A DNA stretch of 64,000 nt from Halopiger aswanensis (lineage in GTDB: Archaea > Halobacteriota > Halobacteria > Halobacteriales > Natrialbaceae), in the NCBI RefSeq assembly GCF_003610195.1, contig NZ_RAPO01000007.1, positions 1-64,000 on the forward strand. The letters are read 5' to 3'. A program made the position numbers and the translations under genes. Under the pieces are notes generated by a model, which ran no database searches, was not told the origin of the DNA, and worked only from the letters and a program-made list of their open reading frames with translations. Below are positions 17,867 through 26,151 of this stretch, in pieces. Positions within the stretch are counted from its first letter, which is position 1; each line of letters starts with the position of its first letter.

Positions 17867-18840
17867 TTACCCGAACTCACGCAGGAAGTCGCCCAACGCT
17901 CTCACGAACGTCTTCGCCGTGATCACTGGCGGTGACCGGATCGGCTCGTCGAGCGCGACCTTGATTAGATAATCCGTCAGCCGCCACAGGTTATAGATCA
18001 GCGTCGACAGCGCGAAGTTACACAGGCGAAGTCGGTAGTCCGTCGACGACGTCTTCGGCATGAAATCCTTGATCGACTTGTACTGGTTCTCGATATCCCA
18101 GCGTCGACTGTACCCGTTCATGACACTCGAGATTTCCTCGGGCTCAACGCGGTCCTGGTTCGTTACGAACACCGCGTACTTGCCGTCGGCATCATCGCTC
18201 GTACTCGGTGCGTACAGGAACTCCGCTTCGTGATGGATCTTGCCGTCGATTCCGAACGGGACGTCATGCTTGACAGCTTCGTCCGCTGTTGGATGCTCCT
18301 GAATATTCTGGATTGCCGCTAAGTCATCCTCGTACGTCGGCACTGGAGAGAGATACGTAAGCCCGCGCTCGTGAACATCTGCGTACACGCGATTCACGTA
18401 GTACCCCCGGTCGAACATCACTATATCCAAGTCGACGAACTGCTCTGCCTGATCAAGCAATCGGCTCACTAAATCGGCTTTCGAGTACGATGGAGAGTTC
18501 TCGGGCTCCCACGCAGAGTCCTCTTTGACCGGCTCAATGCCGAGGACGATAGGCGCGTAGTCACCGACCAGCGTGATAGTCGCGTACTTGTACCCGCGTT
18601 TGTACTCGCCATCTTTCTTGTATCCGCTCACCATTTCGGGTAGTCTGGCTTCGCGATCCCTGCCTCCTTGTCTTCCCACGGCCAGACGTGGAACTGCTCG
18701 TGGGTGATGTCGATCGCTGCAACGGTTTCTCGCGAGTCGAAGGGATCGTCGCTACGGATCGAGTTGATGATGTTCTCCGTGGCAGCATTGAACGCCGTCA
18801 TTATTGCGTTTCGAATTTGATCGATTTTTCCTGGAACCAA
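17867..18840 (-). pseudogene. Broken DDE transposase (haloarchaeal IS, IS4-like superfamily)
   Basis: Two frames make up one protein. The first (18628-18840) reads VPGKIDQIRNAIMTAFNAAT, then AAIDITHEQFHVWPW with the first catalytic Asp. The second (from about 18650 to 17867) reads MVSGYKKDGEYKRGYKYATI, VDLDIVMFDRGYY with the second Asp, and SRRWDIENQYKSIKDF with the catalytic Glu in a Y-R-E-K-like signature. A one-base shift around 18630-18640 separates them, and the N-terminal helix-turn-helix part is missing upstream. The element is therefore inactive. The exact IS family is not assigned here, and no inverted terminal repeats were identified. Confidence 0.8.
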
Positions 18841-18917
18841 TATACATTCTCCCTAGCCACAAGTTAGAAGAATGACCGATATCAATTGGTAATGGAGAAT
18901 CAAATCCAATTGACAAG

Positions 18918-19838
18918 ATGAATGTGAACTCAAACATAGATTGGAAAACGATTTCTCAGAAGACACGGGGATTAGCACAAGTCAATCGACTACCAGAAAC
19001 TATTAGCTATAATATTATTTATGCCGTTATCGGTATTAATATTGCAACAAATCAACCAATATCTGATGTCCAGGGATACATAAATAATTTGATGGTACTA
19101 TTTGTTGCTATGATGATGTCAAAAATGCAAGCTTCAGTTGCGGATGCGTTGCATGATTATCGAGTTGATAAGGAAAATCCAGAGAAATCATATATCGCTA
19201 GATCAGTTCAAATATTAGGAGAAAACAATCTTTATTCGCTACTTGCGATCGAACTAACGGTAGGGCTCTCACTTTGGGGATGGCTCGCCTTCGGAACTGA
19301 TAAACCGATTTTCCTTCTCATGGGTGCTTTGGTTGCTATATTTGGGTTCGTATATTCGTACCCACCCCGGATTAAAGAACTCGGTTTTTTGAATCATATC
19401 GTAACAACCGGGGTCGACGTATTTTGTGCTATTCTTCCTGTTTCACTCCTTATAGGGCTTAGATTCAACCAAGAGACCTATTTCTTGCTTGCTGCGATTT
19501 TCTTGTATATCTTGGGCTATCATATAGCTCATCAAGCAGCAGATACGTATTTTGATCGGCAAAGCGGTCTCTCGACTTTCACTCAACAAATAGGGGTCGG
19601 CCGAAGTATACTCCTGTCTGCGGCGACTACAATCGTAGCTGCGATCTTCACCTGGCTGGGCGGGTATCCAATATCGGCTATAGGACTCGGAATCGGTGGA
19701 CTGGCGTATGGATTACTTCTCTGGCAGATAGTCGGTAAATCTGAAAAAGAGAAGTCACTAACTGTTTCTCGGTGGTTTAGTATCTCACTTTGGGCTACGT
19801 ATCTAAATGGAGTGGTAGCAGTCGGCTTACTTCTGTAA
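18918..19838 (+). CDS. UbiA-family prenyltransferase
   Basis: The 306-residue protein has eight or nine membrane helices. Two Asp-rich motifs mark the family: ADALHDYRVD at about 72-81 and AADTYFDRQSG at about 210-220. These bind the Mg-diphosphate of the prenyl donor. YSYPPRIKELG lies between them, as in UbiA enzymes. Substrates could be a menaquinone, lipid or terpenoid-type acceptor. The DNA is more AT-rich than the chromosomal genes to the right, and the gene converges with a cytochrome P450 gene with four bases between the stops. The pair suggests modification of a prenylated compound, but this is inferred. Confidence 0.85.
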   Translation: MNVNSNIDWKTISQKTRGLAQVNRLPETISYNIIYAVIGINIATNQPISDVQGYINNLMVLFVAMMMSKMQASVADALHDYRVDKENPEKSYIARSVQILGENNLYSLLAIELTVGLSLWGWLAFGTDKPIFLLMGALVAIFGFVYSYPPRIKELGFLNHIVTTGVDVFCAILPVSLLIGLRFNQETYFLLAAIFLYILGYHIAHQAADTYFDRQSGLSTFTQQIGVGRSILLSAATTIVAAIFTWLGGYPISAIGLGIGGLAYGLLLWQIVGKSEKEKSLTVSRWFSISLWATYLNGVVAVGLLL

Positions 19839-19842
19839 CTGT

Positions 19843-21156
19843 TCAATTCCTTCTCTCGAGCTTTATTTTGATTGGTGAGCTAGGTTGCGTTGAGAGGGAA
19901 GGAATAACTTCGAGAGATTCTTGAGATGGAACTTTTGGTATGTATTTTTCGAGGATCATTCCAAGCACGATTTTTCCTTCAAGCATTGCTAATCGTTCCC
20001 CGATACATCGTCTTGGGCCTGCTGCAAATGGGAAATACATTCCTGGTGATGGTGCTGATAGTGAATCAGATTCCCATCGGTCTGGTTGGAATTCATGTGG
20101 AGACTCGTATAGTCGAGGGTCTCGATGAGTCACCCATTGACTCAAACAGAGAAGGGTTCCTTCGGATATCTTGTGACCGCTCAGAATAACATCTTCGGTC
20201 GGTTGACGAAATATCGCATATGCAGGCGGGTAAAGGCGAAGGGACTCTTTCAGGATATGATCGAGTAGATTAGACTGTTGGAAAGGCTTCTCAGAGTTCT
20301 GGGGCTCATTTTGATCGATTTCGTTGATAGCTTGAGCTCTGATATCTGGATTGGAGCCAAGCAAATAGGTAGTATATGCTAACATGAGCGCGGTAGTCTC
20401 ATGGCCAGCGAGTAGAAGTGTTACAACCTCGTCTCGAATCTCTGCTTTAGTCCACGATTCTTGATCAAGAAGATCAGCTATGAGTGAGTCATATTCTTCA
20501 GGGTGTTCTATGTGGCGTGTAATGATTTCGTCGACGATCTCGTCAAGTTCACCGATAGCACGACGATATGATCGATTCCTCGAGGTAGGAATCCACTCAG
20601 GGAGGTAGACGTAGGTCTGGGCGATATATGTGAAGTAGTCGATCACTTCATCAAAAATAGAGGGTAAGTCCCAGTTCTCCGACCGAAGGTCAATGTCGAA
20701 TAGCGCATTGGTGATAATACGCAGTGTCAGTTCTTTCATTTCGTTTCCGAACATGACTATATCGCCGTCTTCCCATTGGCCCAATTTGTACTCGGTATGT
20801 GTTTTTATTTGATTAGCATAGGAGTTCATTTTCTGAGGGTGGAAGGAAGGCTCAAGATCATGGCGATTGGATCGCCACCGATCGCCTTCAGCTAAAACAA
20901 GTCCGTTGCCGATCAATGAGGATGTTACTCGTTTATGGAATCCTCCCTTTCGGTACTTCTTATTTTCATCTATCAGGACTGTTTGAATATCATTAGGGTC
21001 CATTAGAAGAACAATCTGGTTGCGAGCAACCCGGATTTGAGCAATGTCTCCATATTTTTCGGGGAAAGCACTGAACCACTTTAGGATGTTCTTGCGATAA
21101 AATTGGTGTGTATTTCCGATAAGAGGATATCCAGTTGGACCGGGGAGTTGTGACAT
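19843..21156 (-). CDS. Cytochrome P450 monooxygenase
   Basis: The 437-residue protein starts MSQLPGPTGYPLIGN, the proline-rich hinge of P450s. It contains the I-helix motif AGHETT (250-255), ExxR as ESLR (304-307), and the heme loop FAAGPRRCIG (377-386) with Cys384 as the heme ligand. All catalytic features are present. No ferredoxin or reductase gene is adjacent, so electrons must come from elsewhere. The ATG at 21156 is preferred over one at 21219, because the extra residues precede the hinge and look unlike the family. Its convergent neighbour encodes a UbiA prenyltransferase; the product may be a hydroxylated isoprenoid. Confidence 0.92.
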   Translation of the reverse strand: MSQLPGPTGYPLIGNTHQFYRKNILKWFSAFPEKYGDIAQIRVARNQIVLLMDPNDIQTVLIDENKKYRKGGFHKRVTSSLIGNGLVLAEGDRWRSNRHDLEPSFHPQKMNSYANQIKTHTEYKLGQWEDGDIVMFGNEMKELTLRIITNALFDIDLRSENWDLPSIFDEVIDYFTYIAQTYVYLPEWIPTSRNRSYRRAIGELDEIVDEIITRHIEHPEEYDSLIADLLDQESWTKAEIRDEVVTLLLAGHETTALMLAYTTYLLGSNPDIRAQAINEIDQNEPQNSEKPFQQSNLLDHILKESLRLYPPAYAIFRQPTEDVILSGHKISEGTLLCLSQWVTHRDPRLYESPHEFQPDRWESDSLSAPSPGMYFPFAAGPRRCIGERLAMLEGKIVLGMILEKYIPKVPSQESLEVIPSLSTQPSSPIKIKLERRN

Positions 21157-21279
21157 CACATTGGATCGAGTGAATACTAAAGAATAAATTTGTTTCTCGG
21201 AAACTGGTGGTATGGCCACACTCTGATGATAGCATCAGGTTGTGAATTAGACTTCTGTATCGAAGAACAGTGAAGGATT

Positions 21280-22053
21280 TTACAGATTGTCTATCTTTGA
21301 GGAAGATTTGAGGTATTTTTCGTATGTTTCACGAGCCCATTGAACAGCTGCTTCCTTATCGTTTATTATTACGCCTTGAACACCTCCCTGGTTATAGACA
21401 GTCATTCCGGCATGTTCTCCTTCAGGAGTTTCCATTATCCACACTGCACAGGGGAGTGATTTTCCAGTACTGTATATGTCGACGTTATCATCTGCAACGA
21501 AATTTTCAAAGTTCTCTCCTCGTACCTCGTGAAGCGACTCGAGAACTTTCTCCTCAACGATGATCTCGACTTCTAGATCATTCTCTTGAATTTCCTTTTC
21601 TAGCAAATCTGGATACGAAGGGAGGGAAAGAGGAGCTAAGCCTGTTAATTTTGTTGCTGACTTCAGCAGTTCGTTGGCTTCTCTCAAAGCAGTTTCTGGC
21701 ACCTGTGGGTCAGCAAGATGCTTAGAAGCCCCCTTAATGAAGTCACGGTCGATGGATATATCACCAGATATGCTATTTATTATCTGGTGAATATCTGCTA
21801 GGTTGTCAGTGGTGTCCACATAGTTTTCGTATGTTTCAAGAGACAACTTTCCAGTTGAGGTAAGATAGTACTCCCCACCTTGGATCTCAACACATCTCAA
21901 GTCCTGTAGGTTTTTGATTGCTCTATCTATCGTAGAACGAGATGCACTCACTTCTTCTGTGAGATCAGATTTCGTTTGTGGGTTATTGAGTAGAGCGCGA
22001 AGAATTTCGGTTCGCTTCCTGAGTGTATCCCGTAGTTTTTCTACATCATCCAT
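21280..22053 (-). CDS. Winged-helix regulator with C-terminal sensing domain
   Basis: The 257-residue protein begins with a winged-helix domain at about 8-75 (RTEILRALLNNPQTKSDLTE, SRSTIDRAIKNLQDLRCVE, then the wing GGEYYLTSTGK). The C-terminal half resembles the DUF1724-like sensor of archaeal regulators (LEVEIIVEEKVLESL, PCAVWIMETPEGEHAGMTVY). It probably responds to a small ligand. It lies 124 bp upstream of the P450 gene in the same orientation, so it may control that gene or the divergent membrane-protein gene. Family assignment is moderate; haloarchaea hold many of these and their ligands are mostly unknown. Confidence 0.8.
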   Translation of the reverse strand: MDDVEKLRDTLRKRTEILRALLNNPQTKSDLTEEVSASRSTIDRAIKNLQDLRCVEIQGGEYYLTSTGKLSLETYENYVDTTDNLADIHQIINSISGDISIDRDFIKGASKHLADPQVPETALREANELLKSATKLTGLAPLSLPSYPDLLEKEIQENDLEVEIIVEEKVLESLHEVRGENFENFVADDNVDIYSTGKSLPCAVWIMETPEGEHAGMTVYNQGGVQGVIINDKEAAVQWARETYEKYLKSSSKIDNL

Positions 22054-22159
22054 ATTATGTGATTAGGAGGATACCACAGTAATGTTTTTGTCAAAATACT
22101 ATTTATTATACACTGAAATTAGATTTGAGAATAGTATGGTGTAGATCATGGGGGGATAA

Positions 22160-22273
22160 ATGGAGATGAGTAATCGGCCAGGAGTTGAGTCACCAGACCA
22201 CTATCTGATTATCTTTTCAAAAGTTGGTAGTACAATAGGGATAGGTCTAATAATTCTACCGAAAAAACCATAA
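22160..22273 (+). CDS. Possible 37-aa membrane peptide
   Basis: A short frame begins MEMSNRPGVESPDHYLIIFS and continues with VGSTIGIGLIILP, one possible membrane span, ending in KKP. A purine-rich GGGGGGA stretch lies five bases upstream. It precedes the larger membrane-protein gene by 26 bp on the same strand. There is no known relative to cite; it could be a real leader cistron or chance. Confidence 0.35.
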   Translation: MEMSNRPGVESPDHYLIIFSKVGSTIGIGLIILPKKP

Positions 22274-22298
22274 GCGTTCAATGGAATGTCAAAGGTAG

Positions 22299-23207
22299 AT
22301 GAGAGAAAAGATAACTGAGGAATTACGGCAACCAGAGTATACGGGAGAGAACCGGTGTGAAGCATGTACGGTGGTGAATGTCGCGATCGCAGGTGTACTT
22401 GGAGCAATTATTAGCCGGAAATCGAAATTCATGGGAGTAGTGTCGGTTGGCGTTTCTCTAGTGTTGATTTATCTTCGAGGGTACCTCATTCCCGGAACAC
22501 CGACTCTGACCAAACGGTATATGCCAGCGTCTGCTCTCCAACTGTTCGGGAAAGAGCCAGAACCGGAAATTCGGAATGGCTTGGCTGCGACTAATACTTC
22601 TAGTTCAAACACTAGTGGTACTGACACGACTACAGCACAGATCTCTAATGAGGGGGCTCAAAACGAGTCTGAAGGAGAAAATGAAGGGTCCGTCACCCTA
22701 TCACCAGAAGAGTATTTCCTCTCAGTAGGGGTTGTCGAAGAATGTGATGAGAGGGATGATCTGTGCATAGAGACGTCCTTCGAATCAGAGTGGGTTGAAG
22801 AAATGACCGACCTCAATGACGGCGATCTCTCAGCAGAAGATGCTGCTGCAGCATTAGGTCTGGACTTAGAAAATCATGAGTTCACGATTCGAGAGGATGA
22901 TCAAGCTCGCCAGCTGAAGCGGGACCAACAGATTATCGGTCAGTGGCCATCGGAAGCTGCCCTGATTGCCGACATCGCTGCTTCTCGAGTACTTGAGTCG
23001 TGGGATACGAAATGGAGCGAGTACGAACCTGCTGAAAAGGGAGAACTCCTTAACGGGTTGCGATTATTCCTCGATACCTGCCCGACGAGTGATGGAGAGA
23101 TCGTCTTCAGCGAGGAAACAGTCGAATCATGCTGTAGTAGCCACGAAGTGATCGCAGCAGTGTGTGAAGATACAAACGAGCGTATTTTCGAACACCAGAT
23201 GCCGTGA
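22299..23207 (+). CDS. Haloarchaeal membrane protein of unknown function, 302 aa
   Basis: The N-terminus (MREKITEELRQPEYTGENRC) contains ENRCEACT, a CxxC pair. Two membrane helices follow at about 26-42 and 46-62 and a conserved-looking YLIPGTPTLTKRYMP. The remaining 220 residues form an acidic soluble tail with a Ser/Thr/Asn-rich linker (about 95-130) and a C-terminal domain with several Cys (ECDERDDLC, DTCPTSDG, CCSSHEV). Similar proteins exist in many haloarchaea without a known role. The Cys pairs suggest metal binding. It faces away from the regulator gene at 21280. Confidence 0.7.
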   Translation: MREKITEELRQPEYTGENRCEACTVVNVAIAGVLGAIISRKSKFMGVVSVGVSLVLIYLRGYLIPGTPTLTKRYMPASALQLFGKEPEPEIRNGLAATNTSSSNTSGTDTTTAQISNEGAQNESEGENEGSVTLSPEEYFLSVGVVEECDERDDLCIETSFESEWVEEMTDLNDGDLSAEDAAAALGLDLENHEFTIREDDQARQLKRDQQIIGQWPSEAALIADIAASRVLESWDTKWSEYEPAEKGELLNGLRLFLDTCPTSDGEIVFSEETVESCCSSHEVIAAVCEDTNERIFEHQMP

Positions 23208-23363
23208 TCTCTCCTGTTCCTAGGCCCTCTTAACGAATTGAGGAACAGACGTTTTGGAATTTTTCTGCTGATATATTGGTGGGAGAAACTGGAACACTCT
23301 CAAAGCGTATATCTGTCAGTTTAGTTTAGAAATCCTTATGTGGTGTGTGGTTGAGCATACAAT

Positions 23364-23477
23364 ATGGAAGGTAAACCAGACATGGTGGTAGAAATACCAG
23401 ACACAATGGTAGCAGAACCAGACATTGGTTGGAGTAGTAATGGAGAGACAACTAATCACGGAGGGTTCAACGCATGA
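23364..23477 (+). CDS. 37-aa leader peptide with repeats, coupled to DUF2178-type gene
   Basis: This short frame begins MEGKPDMVVEIPDTMVAEPD and ends GGFNA. The peptide repeats a PDMVVEI / PDTMVAE / PDIGWSS unit of about seven residues, which follows from three ~21-bp repeats starting ACCAGACA in the DNA. Its TGA overlaps the ATG of the next gene (ATGA), so the two are translationally coupled. There is no hydrophobic segment. It may be a leader peptide, a small antitoxin-like partner or a signal. No known family is recognised. Confidence 0.5.
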   Translation: MEGKPDMVVEIPDTMVAEPDIGWSSNGETTNHGGFNA

Positions 23478-23869
23478 GCCAAGCAAATTCAAGTCTGGCG
23501 CAGCAGAAAAGAGCAGGTTATCTCCTCCTAGGAGGCGCACTGGTAACGCTTGTTGGGGGTATAGCGGTGTTTTTCTACTATGATGCACCTCCGATGAGTT
23601 ATGCAGGTATTCTCGTGCCTGTAGTGATCCTATCGGCGTTCGGATTTAGATCGATAACAGCTACTCGCAACGAGAAGGCATTAGGTGATGAGAGGACTCG
23701 GGATCTGATTGGAAGAGTCAGCATTAACGCATTTTGGTGGCTAATGGCGATCATCCTGATCAATGGTTTCTGGAATGTAGTCCCCAGGGAAAGCGCAGAG
23801 TTCCTGTATCTGGGTAGTGGATTAGGCATATTCGCCATTTACTATGTGTACTACCGCTATGTCCGATAA
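23474..23869 (+). CDS. DUF2178-like small membrane protein
   Basis: The 131-residue protein has four predicted membrane helices (about 14-34 LLLGGALVTLVGGIAVFFYY; 42-58 AGILVPVVILSAFGF; 85-104 ISINAFWWLMAIILIN; 113-129 YLGSGLGIFAIYYVYY). The loop ITATRNEKALGDERTRDLIG between helices two and three is typical of the DUF2178 group. These genes are commonly paired with a small XRE regulator, as here: the downstream gene overlaps by 11 bp. The function of the family is unknown. As it lies next to a halocin-like gene, it could be an immunity or sensing protein, but this is only inferred. Confidence 0.75.
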   Translation: MSQANSSLAQQKRAGYLLLGGALVTLVGGIAVFFYYDAPPMSYAGILVPVVILSAFGFRSITATRNEKALGDERTRDLIGRVSINAFWWLMAIILINGFWNVVPRESAEFLYLGSGLGIFAIYYVYYRYVR

Positions 23870-24065
23870 AACGATAGATAATGAATTGAAGGTCTATCGA
23901 GCTAAGCGCGATATCACGCAGGAGGAACTCGCAAAAGAGATCGGCGTTACACGGCAAACGATAAACGCTATCGAGAGAAACCGATACAACCCCTCTCTGG
24001 AAATAGCATTCGAGCTAGCAGAATATTTCGACTGCTCAGTAGAGGATATTTTCACCTACGAATAG
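23859..24065 (+). CDS. XRE-family helix-turn-helix regulator, 68 aa
   Basis: The protein is almost only a helix-turn-helix: KVYRAKRDITQEELAKEIGV, then TRQTINAIERNRYNPSLEI with the recognition helix, and FELAEYFDCSVEDIFTYE. This is the compact Cro/CI-like type that accompanies DUF2178-like membrane proteins. The ATG at 23859 is chosen as it gives the standard family start (MSDKTIDNELK). It overlaps the membrane protein by 11 bp and would be co-expressed with it. It probably represses its own operon. Confidence 0.85.
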   Translation: MSDKTIDNELKVYRAKRDITQEELAKEIGVTRQTINAIERNRYNPSLEIAFELAEYFDCSVEDIFTYE

Positions 24066-24280
24066 CAGCTCTACTTTTCTTGTTCTTGAGGAGAAGTTGA
24101 GCATTCTAGTCGAGAGTGTAGCAACACCCCCAGCAGTTGAATGGATAGATCAGAGTCAGGGTTTTTGCTCAATTGCTACTAGATAGGCCAAAAACTGAAT
24201 AATAGTCCAAGGAATAGTAATAGAGTATAAATTCTTCGGGAGAAGAAATAAATATATCGGTGATATTCAACCTAATTGCA

Positions 24281-25237
24281 ATGCGAGAAAATACTGATTC
24301 CGAAGACGACTCGAATAAAGTCAACAGACGGAATGTTCTTCGGACGCTCGGTGCAGGTGGTGTCGCAACGGTCGCTGGTATTGGACAAGTCTCAGCGTTG
24401 TCTGGAGAAGATGATGTGCTGGAGAAGGACATGGTGAAGGCCCTCCTAGCTGAGCTCAACGATCCCGAAGTCAGCGAGGTCACCATCGATGGGCAGGACC
24501 TCACAGAAGAGGTCTCGATGGAGAGAGCTGAAATCGAGACGAAGTTCGGGACCATCGTGTACGCGGAAATCGACGAGCCCGATGCTGGACCTGAAGCCTA
24601 CTTCGAAGTCGACAAACTCACTGGAGAACTGGAGGAGGAGGTCCCGGAAAAATACCGTGGACTTCCGGGTAATACTGATCTCTTCCTCGTCTACGAAGAC
24701 GGGGACGTCGTGGCACGACGAACTGCGACAAACCCCGAACGGAAGCGGATCGCGGAGGCTGTCGGATTCACGGATGAAGAAGAGGAAGAGATGCCTATTA
24801 TCTACGACGCGGAGACTGGTGTCTTCGAGACCGGCAAGCTAGAGGAAAACGAAGAGGAAGACGACGAGACAGGCAAACAGTACCGAATCGAACTCGAAGA
24901 AGCGTTCGAAGTGAACGAGCACCAGGAAACGCACAAGGCCCTCCGAGAAGAGAAATACACGATCGAAGTCCTCGAACTCGAGGATGAATCAGACGATGGG
25001 GGATTCTCGATCATGCAGTCGGGCTGGCAGGGCAGCGACTGTTGGGGTCTGAACTTCGGTGCGCCCTGTTCCCAGTGCGTTTTCGGTAGTGGTGTCTGTG
25101 GTGGCTGTGCAGCTGTCTGTGGTGCCACTGGAGGGCTCGGCTGTATTCCATGTATCGCTGGCTGTGCTGGAACTGGGGGCTCCTGCGGCTGCTGTCTCAG
25201 CTGTAACAGCAACACCCACAATCCAGTGTGTTACTAA
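24281..25237 (+). CDS. Tat-exported precursor with Cys-rich C-terminus, halocin C8-like
   Basis: The 318-residue protein has a Tat signal (NRRNVLRTLGAGGVATVAG, cleavage near VSA), a long, very acidic middle part (residues 40-245) and a C-terminal stretch of about 70 residues with 14 Cys (first at 254, last at 317) spaced by Gly, Ala and Ser. The ending VCGGCAAVCGATGG and CIPCIAGC, CGCCLSC recalls halocin C8, a Cys-rich antimicrobial peptide cut from the end of a Tat-exported precursor whose N-terminal part gives immunity. The processing site is not obvious; it may lie around 240-250 after the acidic segment. It follows the XRE gene by 215 bp. Similarity is by pattern, not alignment. Confidence 0.65.
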   Translation: MRENTDSEDDSNKVNRRNVLRTLGAGGVATVAGIGQVSALSGEDDVLEKDMVKALLAELNDPEVSEVTIDGQDLTEEVSMERAEIETKFGTIVYAEIDEPDAGPEAYFEVDKLTGELEEEVPEKYRGLPGNTDLFLVYEDGDVVARRTATNPERKRIAEAVGFTDEEEEEMPIIYDAETGVFETGKLEENEEEDDETGKQYRIELEEAFEVNEHQETHKALREEKYTIEVLELEDESDDGGFSIMQSGWQGSDCWGLNFGAPCSQCVFGSGVCGGCAAVCGATGGLGCIPCIAGCAGTGGSCGCCLSCNSNTHNPVCY

Positions 25238-25992
25238 CGGTCGCCCTAGATCACTCCCGGTAGGCTCCCGGCCCTTGCATTACAACCCCCTTCCGGCCTA
25301 CCGATATCCATTCTTAACAGTAGTTCTGTATTTAGCTGCTATATTTTAGGCATCCGGTGTACGACCTCAATGTCGTGAAATAAAGTCCACAAATTCGAAA
25401 ACTACTGCTAAAGACCTGATTAGCTCGACATCGGCGATAAGTGTTATTTAGTTGGCGGTTTGTAGAAATCCAAACGCGGAATCTGTGCCATCTGAATCGT
25501 AAGCATTTTGTATAGCGTTTAACACTATATACAATGCGTAGCACACCACCCTCGCAAGTGAAGTCGTGGACTAAATTTTCATCTCGAGTTCGTGAGTGAG
25601 TCCAATAGGGTTTGGAACCAGGATTATCCTCTCGAGAGCGATATACGCCGGTGCGGCGCCTAGAGGGCAGCGCCGCAGTGGACAAAGCCGGAACGACGCG
25701 CTACCCCCACTAATTCGGGCATTCCCTCGAGGTCTACTCCCTCCTCGAGGGAGCTTTTCGTACACTGACGTAGTTTACGTGGTTGAGTGCGGATTTGACG
25801 AAATCTGTCTTAACCAACATGGGATCTGTATCCAGTCGCAAGTTGGTTAAGGCCGAGAGCGGCGCTGGATCCCGCTTAACTAATCAGAGTAATCAATCGT
25901 AATGAGAGTCACTTTGCATTACCCCCGTAATCTCAAGTATTCCTCTTTCCCCATCTATACGTTTAAACCCGAAACCTCGGGTAGCCGCAGTG
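25238..25992. other. Gene-free stretch with three strong hairpins
   Basis: No believable protein occurs in 755 bp. The left 330 bp are AT-rich. The right part has three perfect inverted repeats: TGCGGCGC 25653-25660 with 25671-25678 (10-nt loop), CCCTCGAGG 25724-25732 with 25743-25751 (10-nt loop, then AGCTTTT), and CTTAACCAAC 25809-25818 with 25842-25851 (23-nt loop). The second resembles a terminator. The whole could be a structured RNA, an IS end or an att region. Confidence 0.5.
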
Positions 25993-26151
25993 ATGCTCTG
26001 GGCGATCAGCGTCGCTGCAACGATCTCCTCGTACGACGAACCCGAGAATCTACAGCAGTGGCTCGAGGAGTTCAACGAGGCTTACGCCGAGGTCAGTGAG
26101 ATCATTCCCGTACCTCACTTTCGAACGCTGCGGCCAGTTCCTCACGCATGA
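25993..26151 (+). CDS. Possible 52-aa protein overlapping the integrase 3' end
   Basis: The frame begins MLWAISVAATISSYDEPENL and continues with QQWLEEFNEAYAEVSEIIPV, giving one short hydrophobic start and an amphipathic acidic helix. The reading is open further upstream for about 27 codons without a start codon, so this may be the end of a longer gene that has lost its beginning. It overlaps the integrase gene, antiparallel, by 50 bp. Composition is protein-like; no family is recognised. Confidence 0.4.
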   Translation: MLWAISVAATISSYDEPENLQQWLEEFNEAYAEVSEIIPVPHFRTLRPVPHA

